64,000 bases of DNA from Kaustia mangrovi (GCF_015482775.1 NZ_CP058214.1:4392501-4456500), one strand, 5' to 3'; shown: positions 1 through 8,903, numbered from the stretch's first letter. The notes: a model not told the origin generated them from the sequence alone. Made by a program: numbers and translations.

Positions 1-718
1 TGTCCATGCCGAGCGAGGCGCCGACGACGCTCCAGCCGCCCTCTATCGCCACCGTCTCCCCCGAACCGAGCCGGAAGGCCATGACGTCGAGGGCGTTGGC
101 GAAGGCGTGCTCGCTGAACTTGCCGTCCGGCTGGTTGTTGCGCCGACGGCAGACATAGGAGGAGGCGTTGCGGATGGCGGCGACCCTCTCGCCGAACGCC
201 GCCTTCGCGCTCGGCTGCACGCTTTCGGTGAACCAGCGATGGAGCGCGGTGACCATCGCGCAGTTCATCGTGGCCGGCGGCACGATCTCGATACCGTCCA
301 GCCGTTCGACCTTGACCGGATAGGGCGTGCCGCACTCGCCGGGCCCCCCGATGGGGGCGAGCGGAGTGTAGGTGAGCTTGAGCCCGTCGAGGGCCTTGCG
401 GCACGCGGCCTCGGCCTTGTCGATGGCGGCGGCGGACCAGGGTTGGGGCGCATCGGCGGGAGCGGGAGGCTCTGTGGCCTTGTCTTCTGACCCGTCCGCC
501 TTCGCCTGGGCGGGGCCTGCGCGGGTGGCCGGGTCCGGCTTGGGCGCGGGCAGCGGCGGGGCGGCGGGGGCTTCCGGCTTGGCGCGCGGCAGGGGCGGGG
601 CGGCGGACAGCGTGGCGGCGAATGGCGGCGTGGCGACCGGCGGTGCGGCGGCGGCGAGCGCGCACACGAGAACGGCGCCTGCGCGCAGGGCCTTGAGCGA
701 TGCTATGGTGTGTCGCAA
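1..718 (-). CDS. Extensin-like C-terminal domain protein (partial, cut by window edge)
   Basis: Open reading frame on the minus strand that runs off the left edge. It starts with a hydrophobic, signal-like stretch (ASLKALRAGAVLVCALAAAA), followed by a Pro/Ala/Lys-rich linker of about 70 residues and then a conserved domain with ACRKAL, GGPGECGTPYPVKV, TMNCAMVTALHRW and FSEHAFANALDVMAF. These match the extensin-like C-terminal family (Extensin-like_C), exported proteins of alphaproteobacteria with no firmly established role, probably envelope-associated. The start is uncertain: no ATG lies near the signal sequence in this frame and a TTG at 718 is the best candidate. The last part of the domain is missing. 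Confidence 0.75.
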   Translation of the reverse strand, partial: MRHTIASLKALRAGAVLVCALAAAAPPVATPPFAATLSAAPPLPRAKPEAPAAPPLPAPKPDPATRAGPAQAKADGSEDKATEPPAPADAPQPWSAAAIDKAEAACRKALDGLKLTYTPLAPIGGPGECGTPYPVKVERLDGIEIVPPATMNCAMVTALHRWFTESVQPSAKAAFGERVAAIRNASSYVCRRRNNQPDGKFSEHAFANALDVMAFRLGSGETVAIEGGWSVVGASLGMD

Positions 719-870
719 TCTCAGGGGATCAGAACCGATAGCGTGGATGGGCCCATGGCCGATTGGCCGGTGACGATCAGCCCTTTTACCACGCGAGCGC
801 GACAGGGAGGAGAGAACGTTGTCTTTCGCCGATTCTGCAATTTGCGGCAGGCGGGGCTGAGGCGCCGCCC

Positions 871-2010
871 ATGGATTTCGAGCCGAGCGAGGAGCAACGG
901 GCCTTCCGCGATGTCGCGGCGGGCTTTGCGGCCGACCATCTCGCGCCCCATGCGGCGGAGTGGGACGAGAAGGGGATCTTCCCCGTCGACGTGCTGCGCA
1001 AGGGCGCGGAACTGGGCTTCGGGGGTATCTATGTGGCCGAGGATGTCGGCGGGTCGGCGCTCACGAGGCTCGATGCCGCGATCATCTTCGAGGAGCTCGC
1101 CAAGGGCTGCACCTCGACCGCGGCCTTCATGTCCATCCACAACATGGCCGCCTGGATGATCGACGCCTTCGGCACGCCCGAACAGCGTGCGCGCTGGCTG
1201 CCGGGCCTGTGCACGATGGAGACCATCGCGAGCTACTGCCTGACCGAACCGGGATCGGGCTCGGACGCCGCGGCGCTCGCCACCAGGGCGGAGCGCGACG
1301 GCGACCACTATGTGCTGAACGGTTCCAAGGCCTTCATCTCCGGGGGCGGCTATTCCGACCTCTATGTCACCATGGTGCGCACCGGCGGCGAGGGGCCGTC
1401 CGGCATCTCCTGCATCGCGGTGGAGAAGGACACGCCGGGCCTCACCTTCGGCGCGCAGGAGAGGAAGCTCGGCTGGCACAGCCAGCCCACCGCCGCGGTG
1501 ATCTTCGAGGATTGCCGGGTGCCGGCGGAGAACCTCGTGGGCGGCGAGGGGGCGGGCTTCAGAATCGCCATGGCGGGGCTCGACGGCGGACGGCTCAATA
1601 TCGGCGCCTGCTCGCTCGGCGCGGCCCAGGCCTCGCTCGACCATGCTGTCGCCTATCTGGGCGAGCGCCGCCAGTTCGGCCGGGCGCTCGCGGAGTTCCA
1701 GGCGCTCCAGTTCCGCATCGCCGACATGGCGACCGAGCTGGAGGCCGCCCGGCTCCTGCTCCACAAGGCGGCCGCCAAGGTGACGGAGAAGGCGGCGGAC
1801 GCCACGCTCTATGCCGCCATGGCCAAGCGCAAGGCGACCGATACCGGCTTCGCCGTGGTGAACGAGGCGCTCCAGCTCCATGGCGGCTATGGCTATCTGC
1901 GCGACTATCCCATAGAGCGCTTCCTGCGCGACGTGCGCGTCCACCAGATCCTGGAGGGCACCAACGAGATCATGCGGGTCATCATCTCCCGCCAGATCCT
2001 CAAACCGTGA
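871..2010 (+). CDS. Acyl-CoA dehydrogenase, probably isobutyryl-CoA dehydrogenase
   Basis: A 379-residue FAD-dependent acyl-CoA dehydrogenase of usual length. The ATG at 871 ([14 protein letters not shown]) is chosen because the family N-terminus begins there; an upstream in-frame ATG at 763 would add 36 unrelated residues. Visible motifs are [12 protein letters not shown] (FAD/substrate loop), [40 protein letters not shown] and LEGTNEIMR, where the Glu near residue 362 is the usual catalytic base. A 3-hydroxyisobutyryl-CoA hydrolase follows 19 bp downstream and a 3-hydroxyisobutyrate dehydrogenase lies nearby, so oxidation of isobutyryl-CoA to methacrylyl-CoA in valine breakdown is the likely role. 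Substrate is inferred from context. Confidence 0.88.
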   Translation: MDFEPSEEQRAFRDVAAGFAADHLAPHAAEWDEKGIFPVDVLRKGAELGFGGIYVAEDVGGSALTRLDAAIIFEELAKGCTSTAAFMSIHNMAAWMIDAFGTPEQRARWLPGLCTMETIASYCLTEPGSGSDAAALATRAERDGDHYVLNGSKAFISGGGYSDLYVTMVRTGGEGPSGISCIAVEKDTPGLTFGAQERKLGWHSQPTAAVIFEDCRVPAENLVGGEGAGFRIAMAGLDGGRLNIGACSLGAAQASLDHAVAYLGERRQFGRALAEFQALQFRIADMATELEAARLLLHKAAAKVTEKAADATLYAAMAKRKATDTGFAVVNEALQLHGGYGYLRDYPIERFLRDVRVHQILEGTNEIMRVIISRQILKP

Positions 2011-2029
2011 GACTGGAGGGGGAAGGCCC

Positions 2030-3064
2030 ATGAGCGAGGCGGAAGTCCTGTTCGAGACGCGCGGGCGGGCCGGCATCGTCACGCTGAACCGGCCGAAGGC
2101 GCTCAACGCGTTGACGCTCGACATGATCCGCGAGATCCATCCCGTGCTGGAGCGATGGGCCGGGGACGACCGGATCGGCCATGTGATCGTCCGTGCCGCC
2201 GGCGAAAAGGCCTTCTGCGCGGGCGGCGATATCCGCAAGCTCTACGATTGGGGGCGCGAGGGGCACGCGATCTTCCTGCGCTTCTACTGGGAGGAATATC
2301 GCCTCAACGCCGCCATCAAGCGGTTCCCGAAGCCCTATGTCGCGCTGCTCGACGGCATCACCATGGGCGGCGGCGTCGGCCTGTCGGTCCATGGCAGCCA
2401 CCGCGTGGCGAGCGAGCGGCTGACCTTCGCCATGCCGGAGACGGGCATCGGGCTCTTCCCCGATGTCGGCGGCACCTACTTCCTGCCGCGCTGCCCGGGC
2501 GAGACGGGACTCTATCTGGGCCTCACCGGCGCCCGGCTGAAGGTCGCCGATGCGCTCCATGCCGGGATCGCGACCCATCACGTCCCCTCCGACAGGCTGG
2601 ACGCGCTGACGGATGCGCTGTGCGCCACCGGGGATGTCGACGCGACGGTCGGGGATTTCTGCGCCGAGGCGGGCGATGCGCCGCTCGTCGGTCTGCGCGA
2701 GAAGATCGACCGGCATTTCGGCCGCGACAGCGTCGAAGCGATCCTGGAGAGCCTCGACGCGGATGGGGGAGACTGGGCGGAGAATACGGCCGAGACTGTT
2801 CGGGGTAAATCTCCGACCAGTCTCGCCATCGCCTACCGCCAGCTCCGCGAGGGGGCGGAGAAGGGATTCGAGGACTGCATGCGCCTCGAATACCGCATCG
2901 TGAACCGCATCTTCCGCGGCCACGATTTCTACGAGGGGATCCGCGCCGTCGTGATCGACAAGGACCTCGCGCCGCGCTGGGATCCGCCGGTCCTGGAGGC
3001 GGTCGACCCGAACGATATCGCCCGCTATTTCGCCCCGCTCGACGAGGAGCTCTCCTTCGACTGA
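2030..3064 (+). CDS. 3-hydroxyisobutyryl-CoA hydrolase (crotonase fold)
   Basis: A 344-residue crotonase-superfamily protein. It contains LNRPKALNALTLDMI near the N-terminus, the oxyanion-hole segments KAFCAGGDIRKLY and ITMGGGVGLSVHG, and MPETGIGLFPDVGGTYFL. The long C-terminal part (KSPTSLAIAYRQLREG, FRGHDFYEGIRAVVIDKD) is typical of the HIBCH/Ehd3 subfamily rather than ordinary enoyl-CoA hydratases of about 260 residues. It would release 3-hydroxyisobutyrate from its CoA ester in valine catabolism. It begins 19 bp after the acyl-CoA dehydrogenase, with GGAGGGGGAAGG as ribosome binding site, so the two are probably one operon. Confidence 0.9.
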   Translation: MSEAEVLFETRGRAGIVTLNRPKALNALTLDMIREIHPVLERWAGDDRIGHVIVRAAGEKAFCAGGDIRKLYDWGREGHAIFLRFYWEEYRLNAAIKRFPKPYVALLDGITMGGGVGLSVHGSHRVASERLTFAMPETGIGLFPDVGGTYFLPRCPGETGLYLGLTGARLKVADALHAGIATHHVPSDRLDALTDALCATGDVDATVGDFCAEAGDAPLVGLREKIDRHFGRDSVEAILESLDADGGDWAENTAETVRGKSPTSLAIAYRQLREGAEKGFEDCMRLEYRIVNRIFRGHDFYEGIRAVVIDKDLAPRWDPPVLEAVDPNDIARYFAPLDEELSFD

Positions 3065-3065
3065 G

Positions 3066-3086
3066 CCCCTCGTTCCACTGAAGGGG
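3066..3086. terminator. Weak hairpin between convergent genes
   Basis: CCCCT at 3066-3070 can pair with AGGGG at 3082-3086 in the 31-bp gap between the convergent hydrolase and DUF190 genes. There is no clear T-run on either side, so a bidirectional terminator is only a suggestion. Confidence 0.3.
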
Positions 3087-3095
3087 AAGGGGGCG

Positions 3096-3443
3096 TCAGT
3101 CCGCTTTCGGGCCATATTGCAGGACGCGCGCCTTCTCCAGCGTGACGAGCGCGCTCGCCCCGCCGGTCATGAGCCCCTCGAGCACCGGCAGGAAGGCGTC
3201 GATCTTGTCCTCGCTGTCCACGATCTCCACGATCAGCGGCAGATCCTCCGACAGCCTCAGGATCTTGGAGGTGTGCAGCCGGCTCGAATGGCCGAAACCC
3301 ATGGCGCCGCGCAGCACCGTGGCGCCGGCGAGCTGCATCTCGCGCGCCTTGAGCACGATGGCCTCGTGGAGCGGGCCGCCATCGACCCGGTCCTCCTCGC
3401 CGATGAAGATGCGCAGAAGCACGGCCTCTTCGGGGATATCCAT
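3096..3443 (-). CDS. DUF190 family PII-like protein
   Basis: A 115-residue protein starting at ATG 3443 (MDIPEEAVLLRIFIGEEDR). It shows the DUF190 pattern: LLRIFIGE, GGPLHEAIVLKAREMQLAGATVLRGAMGFG, then RLHTSKILRLSEDLPLIVEIVD. The family has a PII-like ferredoxin fold and is very often encoded beside CrcB fluoride channels, as here, where it is last in a crcB-crcB-DUF190 minus-strand group. It is presumed to be a small-molecule-sensing partner of the channel; the ligand is not known from sequence. It starts 5 bp after the upstream crcB stop, implying translational coupling. Confidence 0.85.
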   Translation of the reverse strand: MDIPEEAVLLRIFIGEEDRVDGGPLHEAIVLKAREMQLAGATVLRGAMGFGHSSRLHTSKILRLSEDLPLIVEIVDSEDKIDAFLPVLEGLMTGGASALVTLEKARVLQYGPKAD

Positions 3444-3448
3444 GGGTC

Positions 3449-3904
3449 CTATCCTCCCAACCGGTTGAGCCGCAGCGCGGCCAGATGGCCGAGCCAGACC
3501 GCGGCGAGCCACAGAATAACCGACAGGCCCGCATTGAGGCCCGCCATCGCCATGTCGCCGGCCTGGAGAAGACGCAGCGTCTCCAGGCTGAAGACGGAGA
3601 AGGTGGTGAAGCCGCCGCACAGGCCGGTCATGACGAACTGGCGCTGGCGGGCGCTGGCGAAGACGCGCCCGTCGGGACCCGTGAGCGTGGCGTAGAAGCC
3701 GATGGCCAGCGAGCCGATGACGTTCACGGCCAGCGTGCCCCAGGGAAAGCCGTCCCCGAAAAGCGCGATGGCGCCGAGCGAGGCGAGCGCGCGCAGAACG
3801 CCGCCGATCAGGCTGCCGAACGCCACGACGCCATAGAGGGCGGCGCCGTCGCGGAGCGCGCGCCACCGTAGCGTGGTCTTCGGTGCCGTCCCGCGGGCTC
3901 TCAT
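3449..3904 (-). CDS. crcB: Fluoride efflux transporter CrcB/Fluc, second copy
   Basis: A 151-residue four-helix membrane protein of the CrcB (Fluc) family that exports fluoride. Visible signatures are GSLIGGVLRALAS, FPWGTLAVNVIGSLAIGFYA and LCGGFTTFSVFSLETLRLL. The ATG at 3904 overlaps the stop of the upstream crcB (ATGA-type overlap at 3901-3904), which favours coupled translation and fits paired Fluc genes whose products form heterodimers. It carries an N-terminal extension of about 25 residues compared with its partner. Pairing as a heterodimer is inferred from arrangement only. Confidence 0.88.
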   Translation of the reverse strand: MRARGTAPKTTLRWRALRDGAALYGVVAFGSLIGGVLRALASLGAIALFGDGFPWGTLAVNVIGSLAIGFYATLTGPDGRVFASARQRQFVMTGLCGGFTTFSVFSLETLRLLQAGDMAMAGLNAGLSVILWLAAVWLGHLAALRLNRLGG

Positions 3905-4296
3905 GACAGGCCCGCCCTCGTGGCAAGAAAGCCGAGGGACGCCGCTGCAAGGCAAAGGGCCAGGGTGAGCGCGATATTGCCGCCGGCGCGCAGCGTCTCG
4001 CCCTCGCGCATCAGGGCGAGCGTCTGGAGGCTGAAGGAGGAGACGGTGGTGAAGCTGCCGAGAAACCCGGTGACGGCGAGGAGCCAGACCGCCGGGCGGT
4101 GGGCGACGATCCCGCCGTCTGCCGCCGCGGCGAGTGCACCGATGGCCAGCGAGCCGGTAACGTTCACGACCATCGTTCCCCAGGGGAAGGTCTCCCCGAC
4201 GCTGCGGGCCACGAGCCCCGACACCAGAAAGCGCATGGCGCCACCGGCGGCGCTTCCCGCGGCGACCCAGAGGAGGCCGGTCATCAGCTCTTGCAT
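3901..4296 (-). CDS. crcB: Fluoride efflux transporter CrcB/Fluc, first copy
   Basis: A 131-residue CrcB-family fluoride channel subunit with AGSAAGGAMRFLVSG, FPWGTMVVNVTGSLAIG and GFLGSFTTVSSFSLQTLAL. The TT(F/V)S polar track is shifted to TTVS here against TTFS in the partner, a difference consistent with specialised subunits. The ATG at 4296 was chosen because the conserved first helix starts directly after it; upstream in-frame sequence up to 4422 does not resemble the family. No fluoride riboswitch consensus was recognised in the upstream 180 bp. Confidence 0.88.
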   Translation of the reverse strand: MQELMTGLLWVAAGSAAGGAMRFLVSGLVARSVGETFPWGTMVVNVTGSLAIGALAAAADGGIVAHRPAVWLLAVTGFLGSFTTVSSFSLQTLALMREGETLRAGGNIALTLALCLAAASLGFLATRAGLS

Positions 4297-4478
4297 GCGG
4301 GATATCCTGATTGGGTTGCCGCGAGTGTGCGCATGGCAGGCGGTATAATCAAGTCTGCCACCGGCTGGCGGCTGGCGGCTGCGCCCCATCTTGCCAAGAC
4401 CCCAAGGCGCTGCGAGACTCATCGGGCACAGACAGCCGGCAATCGAACGAGATAGAACGTCAGGGAGGACGGTTCGCG

Positions 4479-5392
4479 ATGGCGACCATCGGCTTTATCG
4501 GCTTGGGAAATATGGGCGGTCCCATGGCGGCCAATCTCGTCAAGGCCGGCCACGATGTCCGCGGCTACGACATGGCCGAGGCGGCGATGGAGAAATTCCA
4601 GGCTTCGGGCGGCACGCCGGCGAAGACGCTTGCCGATGCGGTCGGGCCCGCCGAGACCGTGATCACCATGCTGCCGGCGGGCCAGCATGTGCGCTCGGCC
4701 TATCTCGAGGATGGCGGCATTCTGTCGCTGGCCGACGGCGCGAAGCTCTTCATCGATTCCTCCACCATCGACGTGGCGAGCGCGCGCGCCGTGGCGGAGG
4801 CCGCGGCGAAGGCCGGCCACGACATGATCGACGCGCCGGTCTCCGGCGGCGTCGGCGGGGCGGAGGCGGGAACGCTCACCTTCATGGTCGGCGGCCCCGA
4901 GGCGGCGTTCGAGCGCGCGCGGCCCCTGCTGGAGGCGATGGGCAAGACCATCGTCCACGCCGGCGGCGCCGGCAACGGCCAGGCCGCGAAGATCTGCAAC
5001 AATATGATCCTCGGCATCTCGATGATCGCCGTGTCGGAAGCCTTCGTGCTGGCGGAGAAGCTCGGCCTCGACCATCAGAAGCTGTTCGACGTCTCGTCGA
5101 CAGCGTCCGGCCAGTGCTGGTCGCTCACCACCTATTGCCCGGTCCCGGGCCCGGTGCCGGCATCGCCGGCCAACCGGGACTATGCGCCGGGCTTCACCGC
5201 GGCCATGATGCTGAAGGACCTCAAGCTGGCCCAGGAGGCCGCCCACGCGTCGGGTGCGGCCACCCCCTCGGCGCGGAGGCCGCGGCGCTCTACCAGCTCT
5301 TCGATTCGGAGGGTGAAGGTGCCCGGGACTTTTCCGGCATCATAAACTTCATCCGTGGGCAGACATCGCGGCAGGAGGGCTCCGGCCACTGA
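4479..5392 (+). CDS. mmsB: 3-hydroxyisobutyrate dehydrogenase, frameshifted near the C-terminus
   Basis: NAD-binding beta-hydroxyacid dehydrogenase that oxidises 3-hydroxyisobutyrate in valine breakdown. ATG 4479 follows a strong AGGGAGGA site. It shows the Rossmann motif GFIGLGNMGGPMAANL (residues 5-20), the substrate-binding DAPVSGGVGGAEAGTL, and GAGNGQAAKICNNM with catalytic Lys near 171. Up to about 5262 the frame is intact; the expected continuation (ATPLGAEAAALYQLF through FSGIINFIRG) is found one frame over and ends at 5392. The shift maps to a five-C run at 5263-5267 where six C would restore about 304 residues. As written, translation ends at 5345 with an unrelated tail. Sequencing error or real mutation cannot be told apart here. 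Confidence 0.85.
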
Positions 5393-5461
5393 AAAGCCCG
5401 GTCCATGCCGCATTGCACAAAATTATGTTAACTTTTTGCTTTAATGTGGTTTTAACATGAT

Positions 5462-5491
5462 TTGACGGCTGCCGTGTCGTTGCATAATCGT
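5462..5491 (+). promoter_or_regulatory. Possible promoter upstream of ldtR
   Basis: The 143-bp gap before the MarR gene is unusually AT-rich for this chromosome and holds TTGACG at 5462-5467 followed by a CATAAT-like element near 5483 (spacing about 15-16). A GTTAAC-like repeat precedes it (5430-5460). This could be a sigma70 promoter with an operator for autoregulation; only weak consensus agreement supports it. Confidence 0.3.
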
Positions 5492-5535
5492 ATAAGAGAC
5501 GATATGGAGTTTTGTTAACGGGGGCAGGTAGCATT

Positions 5536-6045
5536 ATGAAGCTGGCCAAGGATGGCGACATTCGGGAGGCAAGCGAGCAGCCGGGAACGATCAAGGACCA
5601 CTATGTCCAGGGACTGCACCTGGTCGAGCGGCTCCACCGGCGCCTTCTGGATGTCATCAAGAATGAGTTCGAGCGGTCGGGAGACCAGGAGGTCAATGCC
5701 GTTCAGGCGTTGCTCCTGTTCAACATAGGCGATCAGGAACTCACGCCGGGTGAGCTGCGCACGCGTGGGCACTATCTCGGATCCAACGTTTCCTACAATC
5801 TGAGAAAGCTGGTCGACGCCGGCTATATCAGCCACGAGCGGTCCAGCTCCGACCGCCGCTCTGTGCGAATCAGCCTCACGGAGGAAGGCCACAGGGTCCG
5901 CTCCATGGTGGAGCGGCTCTATGAGCGCCACGTGGAGTCCCTGGAGGAGGTCGGCGGCATCTCGCTCGCCGATCTCAAGCAGGTCAACGAGGTGCTCGCG
6001 CGGCTCGAGCGGTTCTGGCTGGACCAGATCAGATACCGGCTGTGA
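5536..6045 (+). CDS. ldtR: MarR/LdtR-type winged-helix regulator
   Basis: A 169-residue MarR-family regulator. The ATG at 5536 with GGCAGGT upstream is preferred over an in-frame TTG at 5512. Visible features are an N-terminal dimerisation helix (GLHLVERLHRRLLDVIKNEF), the helix-turn-helix LTPGELRTRGHYLGSNVSYNLRKL and the wing YISHERSSSDRRSVRISLTEEG. The GHYLGSNVSYNLRKLV recognition segment is what I associate with LdtR, the regulator of L,D-transpeptidase genes in Rhizobiales and Liberibacter. An L,D-transpeptidase lies 1.4 kb downstream, separated by one alcohol dehydrogenase gene, which supports the assignment. Ligand is unknown from sequence. Confidence 0.8.
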   Translation: MKLAKDGDIREASEQPGTIKDHYVQGLHLVERLHRRLLDVIKNEFERSGDQEVNAVQALLLFNIGDQELTPGELRTRGHYLGSNVSYNLRKLVDAGYISHERSSSDRRSVRISLTEEGHRVRSMVERLYERHVESLEEVGGISLADLKQVNEVLARLERFWLDQIRYRL

Positions 6046-6190
6046 GCGTGCCTGCCGGCCATCGCCTTCGATGGCGGCGGCCGGAGCATTGATCTGCTTC
6101 AAGGTTTCCCGACTGACATTGTGTCTTCATGCGCCATGAGATCGCCCCGGGGCCAGCCCGGCAACCGTCCAGCGCAAGGGAGCACAAGCA

Positions 6191-7219
6191 ATGGCCGAGA
6201 CAATGAGAGCCGCCGTCGTCCACGAGTTCGGCAAGCCGCTCGTGATCGAGGATGTCGCGATCCCGAGACCCGGACCGGGTGAGGTCCTGGTGAAGGTGGT
6301 GGCGTGCGGCGTGTGCCATACGGACCTGCATGCCGCCGACGGGGACTGGCCGGTCAGGCCGTCGCCGCCCTTCATTCCGGGCCACGAGGTGGCCGGCATC
6401 GTCGCCGAACTCGGCCCGGGCGTAACCGAGTTGAAGGAGGGCGACCGGGTGGGGGTGGCCTGGCTCCACGATGCCTGCATGCGCTGCGAATATTGCGAGA
6501 CGGGCTGGGAGACGCTGTGCGAGAGCCAGCACAATACGGGCTATAGCTGCGACGGCGGCTTTGCCGACTACGTGATCGCCGCCGCGCCGTTCGCCGCCCG
6601 CCTTCCCGAAAGCGTCGGCTTCGCCGAGATCGCGCCGATCCTCTGCGCCGGCGTGACCACATACAAGGGATTGAAGGAAACCGAGGCCCGGCCGGGCGAA
6701 TGGGTCGCGATCTCCGGCGTCGGCGGCCTCGGCCACGTCGCGATCCAATACGCCAAGGCGATGGGCCTCCATGTGGCCGCGCTCGACATCGCGCCGGAAA
6801 AACTCGCGCTCGCCAAGGCCGCCGGGGCGGACCTCGCCATCGATGCGCGCTCGGACGATGCAGCCCGGGAGATCGTCAAGGCAACGGGCGGCGGTGCCCA
6901 CGGGGTGCTCGTGACCGCGGTTTCTCCTCCGGCCTTCTCGCAGGCGCTGGGCGCGGTGCGCCGGAAGGGAACAGTCGCACTGGTCGGGCTGCCGCCCGGC
7001 GACTTCCCGACCCCGATCTTCGATGTCGTCCTGAAGCGCATCACCGTGCGCGGCTCCATCGTGGGGACCCGCCGCGACCTCGACGAGGCCATCGCCTTCG
7101 CCGCGGGAGGGCGCGTGAAGGCCGACATCCACAAGGCGCCGCTCGATGAGATCAACACCATCTTCTCCAGGCTGAAAGCCGGCGAGATCGAAGGACGGAT
7201 GGTGCTCGACATGGCCTGA
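6191..7219 (+). CDS. adhP: Zinc-dependent alcohol dehydrogenase, AdhP type
   Basis: A 342-residue medium-chain dehydrogenase/reductase. It has catalytic zinc ligands in VACGVCHTDLHAADG and FIPGHEVAG, the structural zinc cysteines in HDACMRCEYCETGWETLC, and the NAD-binding ISGVGGLGHVAIQYAKAMG. This is the AdhP subfamily (alcohol to aldehyde, NAD-linked, cytosolic). It sits between the LdtR-type regulator and the L,D-transpeptidase; whether LdtR controls it is not shown. The ATG at 6191 gives the normal family N-terminus. Confidence 0.88.
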   Translation: MAETMRAAVVHEFGKPLVIEDVAIPRPGPGEVLVKVVACGVCHTDLHAADGDWPVRPSPPFIPGHEVAGIVAELGPGVTELKEGDRVGVAWLHDACMRCEYCETGWETLCESQHNTGYSCDGGFADYVIAAAPFAARLPESVGFAEIAPILCAGVTTYKGLKETEARPGEWVAISGVGGLGHVAIQYAKAMGLHVAALDIAPEKLALAKAAGADLAIDARSDDAAREIVKATGGGAHGVLVTAVSPPAFSQALGAVRRKGTVALVGLPPGDFPTPIFDVVLKRITVRGSIVGTRRDLDEAIAFAAGGRVKADIHKAPLDEINTIFSRLKAGEIEGRMVLDMA

Positions 7220-7472
7220 AGACTGTCCGGACGGCACATTGACCGTAGAAGTAAACGGACGGGCGGCGGTGACGTTTGCGCAACGCTGCCCGTTTTCCTG
7301 CCGCGATGCTGTCTTGACGGGGCAAAGGATTTTTGACCGGCGCGCCGTTGCCTGATATTCAGCTCGCCAAGATTATACTGTCCTGTAAAATCGGACATAT
7401 GGGCCGGTTGCCGCCGATTGTGTATGCTGGCGGCCGGCGGATATCGGGACCTTGCACAGTCAGGCGGTCTGG

Positions 7473-8903
7473 ATGAGACGCAATCTATTCGGCACGAGCA
7501 CGATGCGGCGGGCGGCACTGCCGGCCATTATTGCAGTGGCCTGCGCAGTCGGCGGCACGGTCGCCAATGCACAGGGCACGAACTTTTCGTCCTGGCGCGG
7601 CGGGGGCGAGGGCCCCCAGCGGGCGACGACCTCGACATTCCTCGCCGAGACCCGCCAGGTGGAGCCGATGCTGTCCGGCGACAGCGAGCGGATGCTGATG
7701 GATGCCATCGCGCGCTACGAGATCATGGCGCGCCGCGGAGGCTGGCAGCCCCTGCCGGGCGGCCGGGAACTGCGCGTCGGCGGTTCGGGCCAGCTCGTCA
7801 TGATGCTGCGCCGCCGGCTGGTCGCGGAGGCCTATCTGACGCCCCAGCAGGTCGCCGAGCCGCAGCGCTTCGACCGGGCGATGGAGCACGCGGTCAAGCG
7901 CTTCCAGCACAATCACGGCCTGGCGCCGACGGGCGTCGTCGACGAGGCGACGCGCCGGGCGCTCAACGTTCCGGTGGAACAGCGCCTCGCCACCCTGCGG
8001 GCCAATGTGGAGCGCGTGCGCGAGCAGACCAAGAAGCTCGGCGGCAAGTATGTGGTGGTGAACATTCCCGCCGCGCAGCTCGAGACGGTTCAGAACGGCC
8101 GGGTCTATGCGCGCCAGAACGTTGTCGTCGGCAAGACCGACCGGCCGAGCCCGGTGCTGTCGAGCCGGATCACCGAACTCATTTTCAATCCCTACTGGAC
8201 GGCGCCGCTGTCCATCGTGAAAAAGGACATCCTGCCCAAGGTCCGCCAGAATCCGGGGTTCCTCAAGGAAATGGACATCCGGATCTTCGATGGCTATGGC
8301 GGGCCCGAGGTCGACCCGGGGACCGTCGACTGGGCGACGGTCGCACCCGACCGGTACGTGTTCCGGCAGGAGCCGGGGCTCAACAACGCCATGGCGACGG
8401 TGAAGCTGCGCTTCCCCAACCCCTATGCGGTCTATCTGCACGACACGCCGACCAAGTCGCTGTTCTCCCAGGCCGCGCGCTATTTCAGCTCCGGCTGCGT
8501 GCGCGTCGATCAGGTCCATCTCCTCACCGAATGGGTCCTGCGCGATCAGCCGGGTTGGAGCCCGGCACGGATCCAGGGCATCGTCGGGTCCGGCGAGAGG
8601 GTCGAGGTCAAGCTGGAGAACCCCGTTCAGGTGCGCTTCGCCTACATGACGGGCTGGGCCACGCGCGACGGCGGCGTGCATTTCCGGCCCGACATCTACC
8701 GGCTGGACGGCACGGGCTTCGTCAGCGGTCAGCCGGAGCCGATCGGTGGCGTCGGCGTCGCGCAGGCCGGGCCGGGGCAGGGGGCGGCGCCCCGTGCCTA
8801 TGGCGACAGCGCCGTGCGCGTCTCCTCTTCCTCCGAACAGCCGCGCAAGCGCGACGAGGAGGCCTGGGTGCGGCCGAACTTCTCGTCCCGCGCAATGCAG
8901 TAA
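7473..8903 (+). CDS. L,D-transpeptidase with peptidoglycan-binding domain (YcbB-like)
   Basis: A 476-residue exported murein L,D-transpeptidase that would make 3-3 cross-links or attach proteins to peptidoglycan. From ATG 7473 there is a signal peptide (AALPAIIAVACAVGGTVANA). A peptidoglycan-binding helix bundle follows near residues 105-165 (AVKRFQHNHGLAPTGVVDEA), then a YkuD catalytic domain whose signature spans HDTPTKSLF (His about 323) to YFSSGCVRV (Cys about 342). An upstream alternative start at 7452 exists. The disordered C-terminal tail of about 60 residues is Gly/Ser/Pro-rich. Regulation by the nearby LdtR-type protein is a reasonable inference. Confidence 0.88.
   Translation: MRRNLFGTSTMRRAALPAIIAVACAVGGTVANAQGTNFSSWRGGGEGPQRATTSTFLAETRQVEPMLSGDSERMLMDAIARYEIMARRGGWQPLPGGRELRVGGSGQLVMMLRRRLVAEAYLTPQQVAEPQRFDRAMEHAVKRFQHNHGLAPTGVVDEATRRALNVPVEQRLATLRANVERVREQTKKLGGKYVVVNIPAAQLETVQNGRVYARQNVVVGKTDRPSPVLSSRITELIFNPYWTAPLSIVKKDILPKVRQNPGFLKEMDIRIFDGYGGPEVDPGTVDWATVAPDRYVFRQEPGLNNAMATVKLRFPNPYAVYLHDTPTKSLFSQAARYFSSGCVRVDQVHLLTEWVLRDQPGWSPARIQGIVGSGERVEVKLENPVQVRFAYMTGWATRDGGVHFRPDIYRLDGTGFVSGQPEPIGGVGVAQAGPGQGAAPRAYGDSAVRVSSSSEQPRKRDEEAWVRPNFSSRAMQ

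Noticed and set aside
721-2238. 505-residue minus-strand ORF opposite the acyl-CoA dehydrogenase
   Set aside because: It is the antisense shadow of a well-conserved enzyme gene; its translation is Arg/Gly/Ala-rich with no family resemblance. Long shadows of this type are usual at this GC content.
4297-4478. Fluoride riboswitch upstream of the first crcB
   Set aside because: I looked on the minus strand for the GGNGAUG ... CUGAUGA pattern. A CCGATGAGTCTC stretch is vaguely similar but the pairing partners and the conserved pseudoknot are missing.
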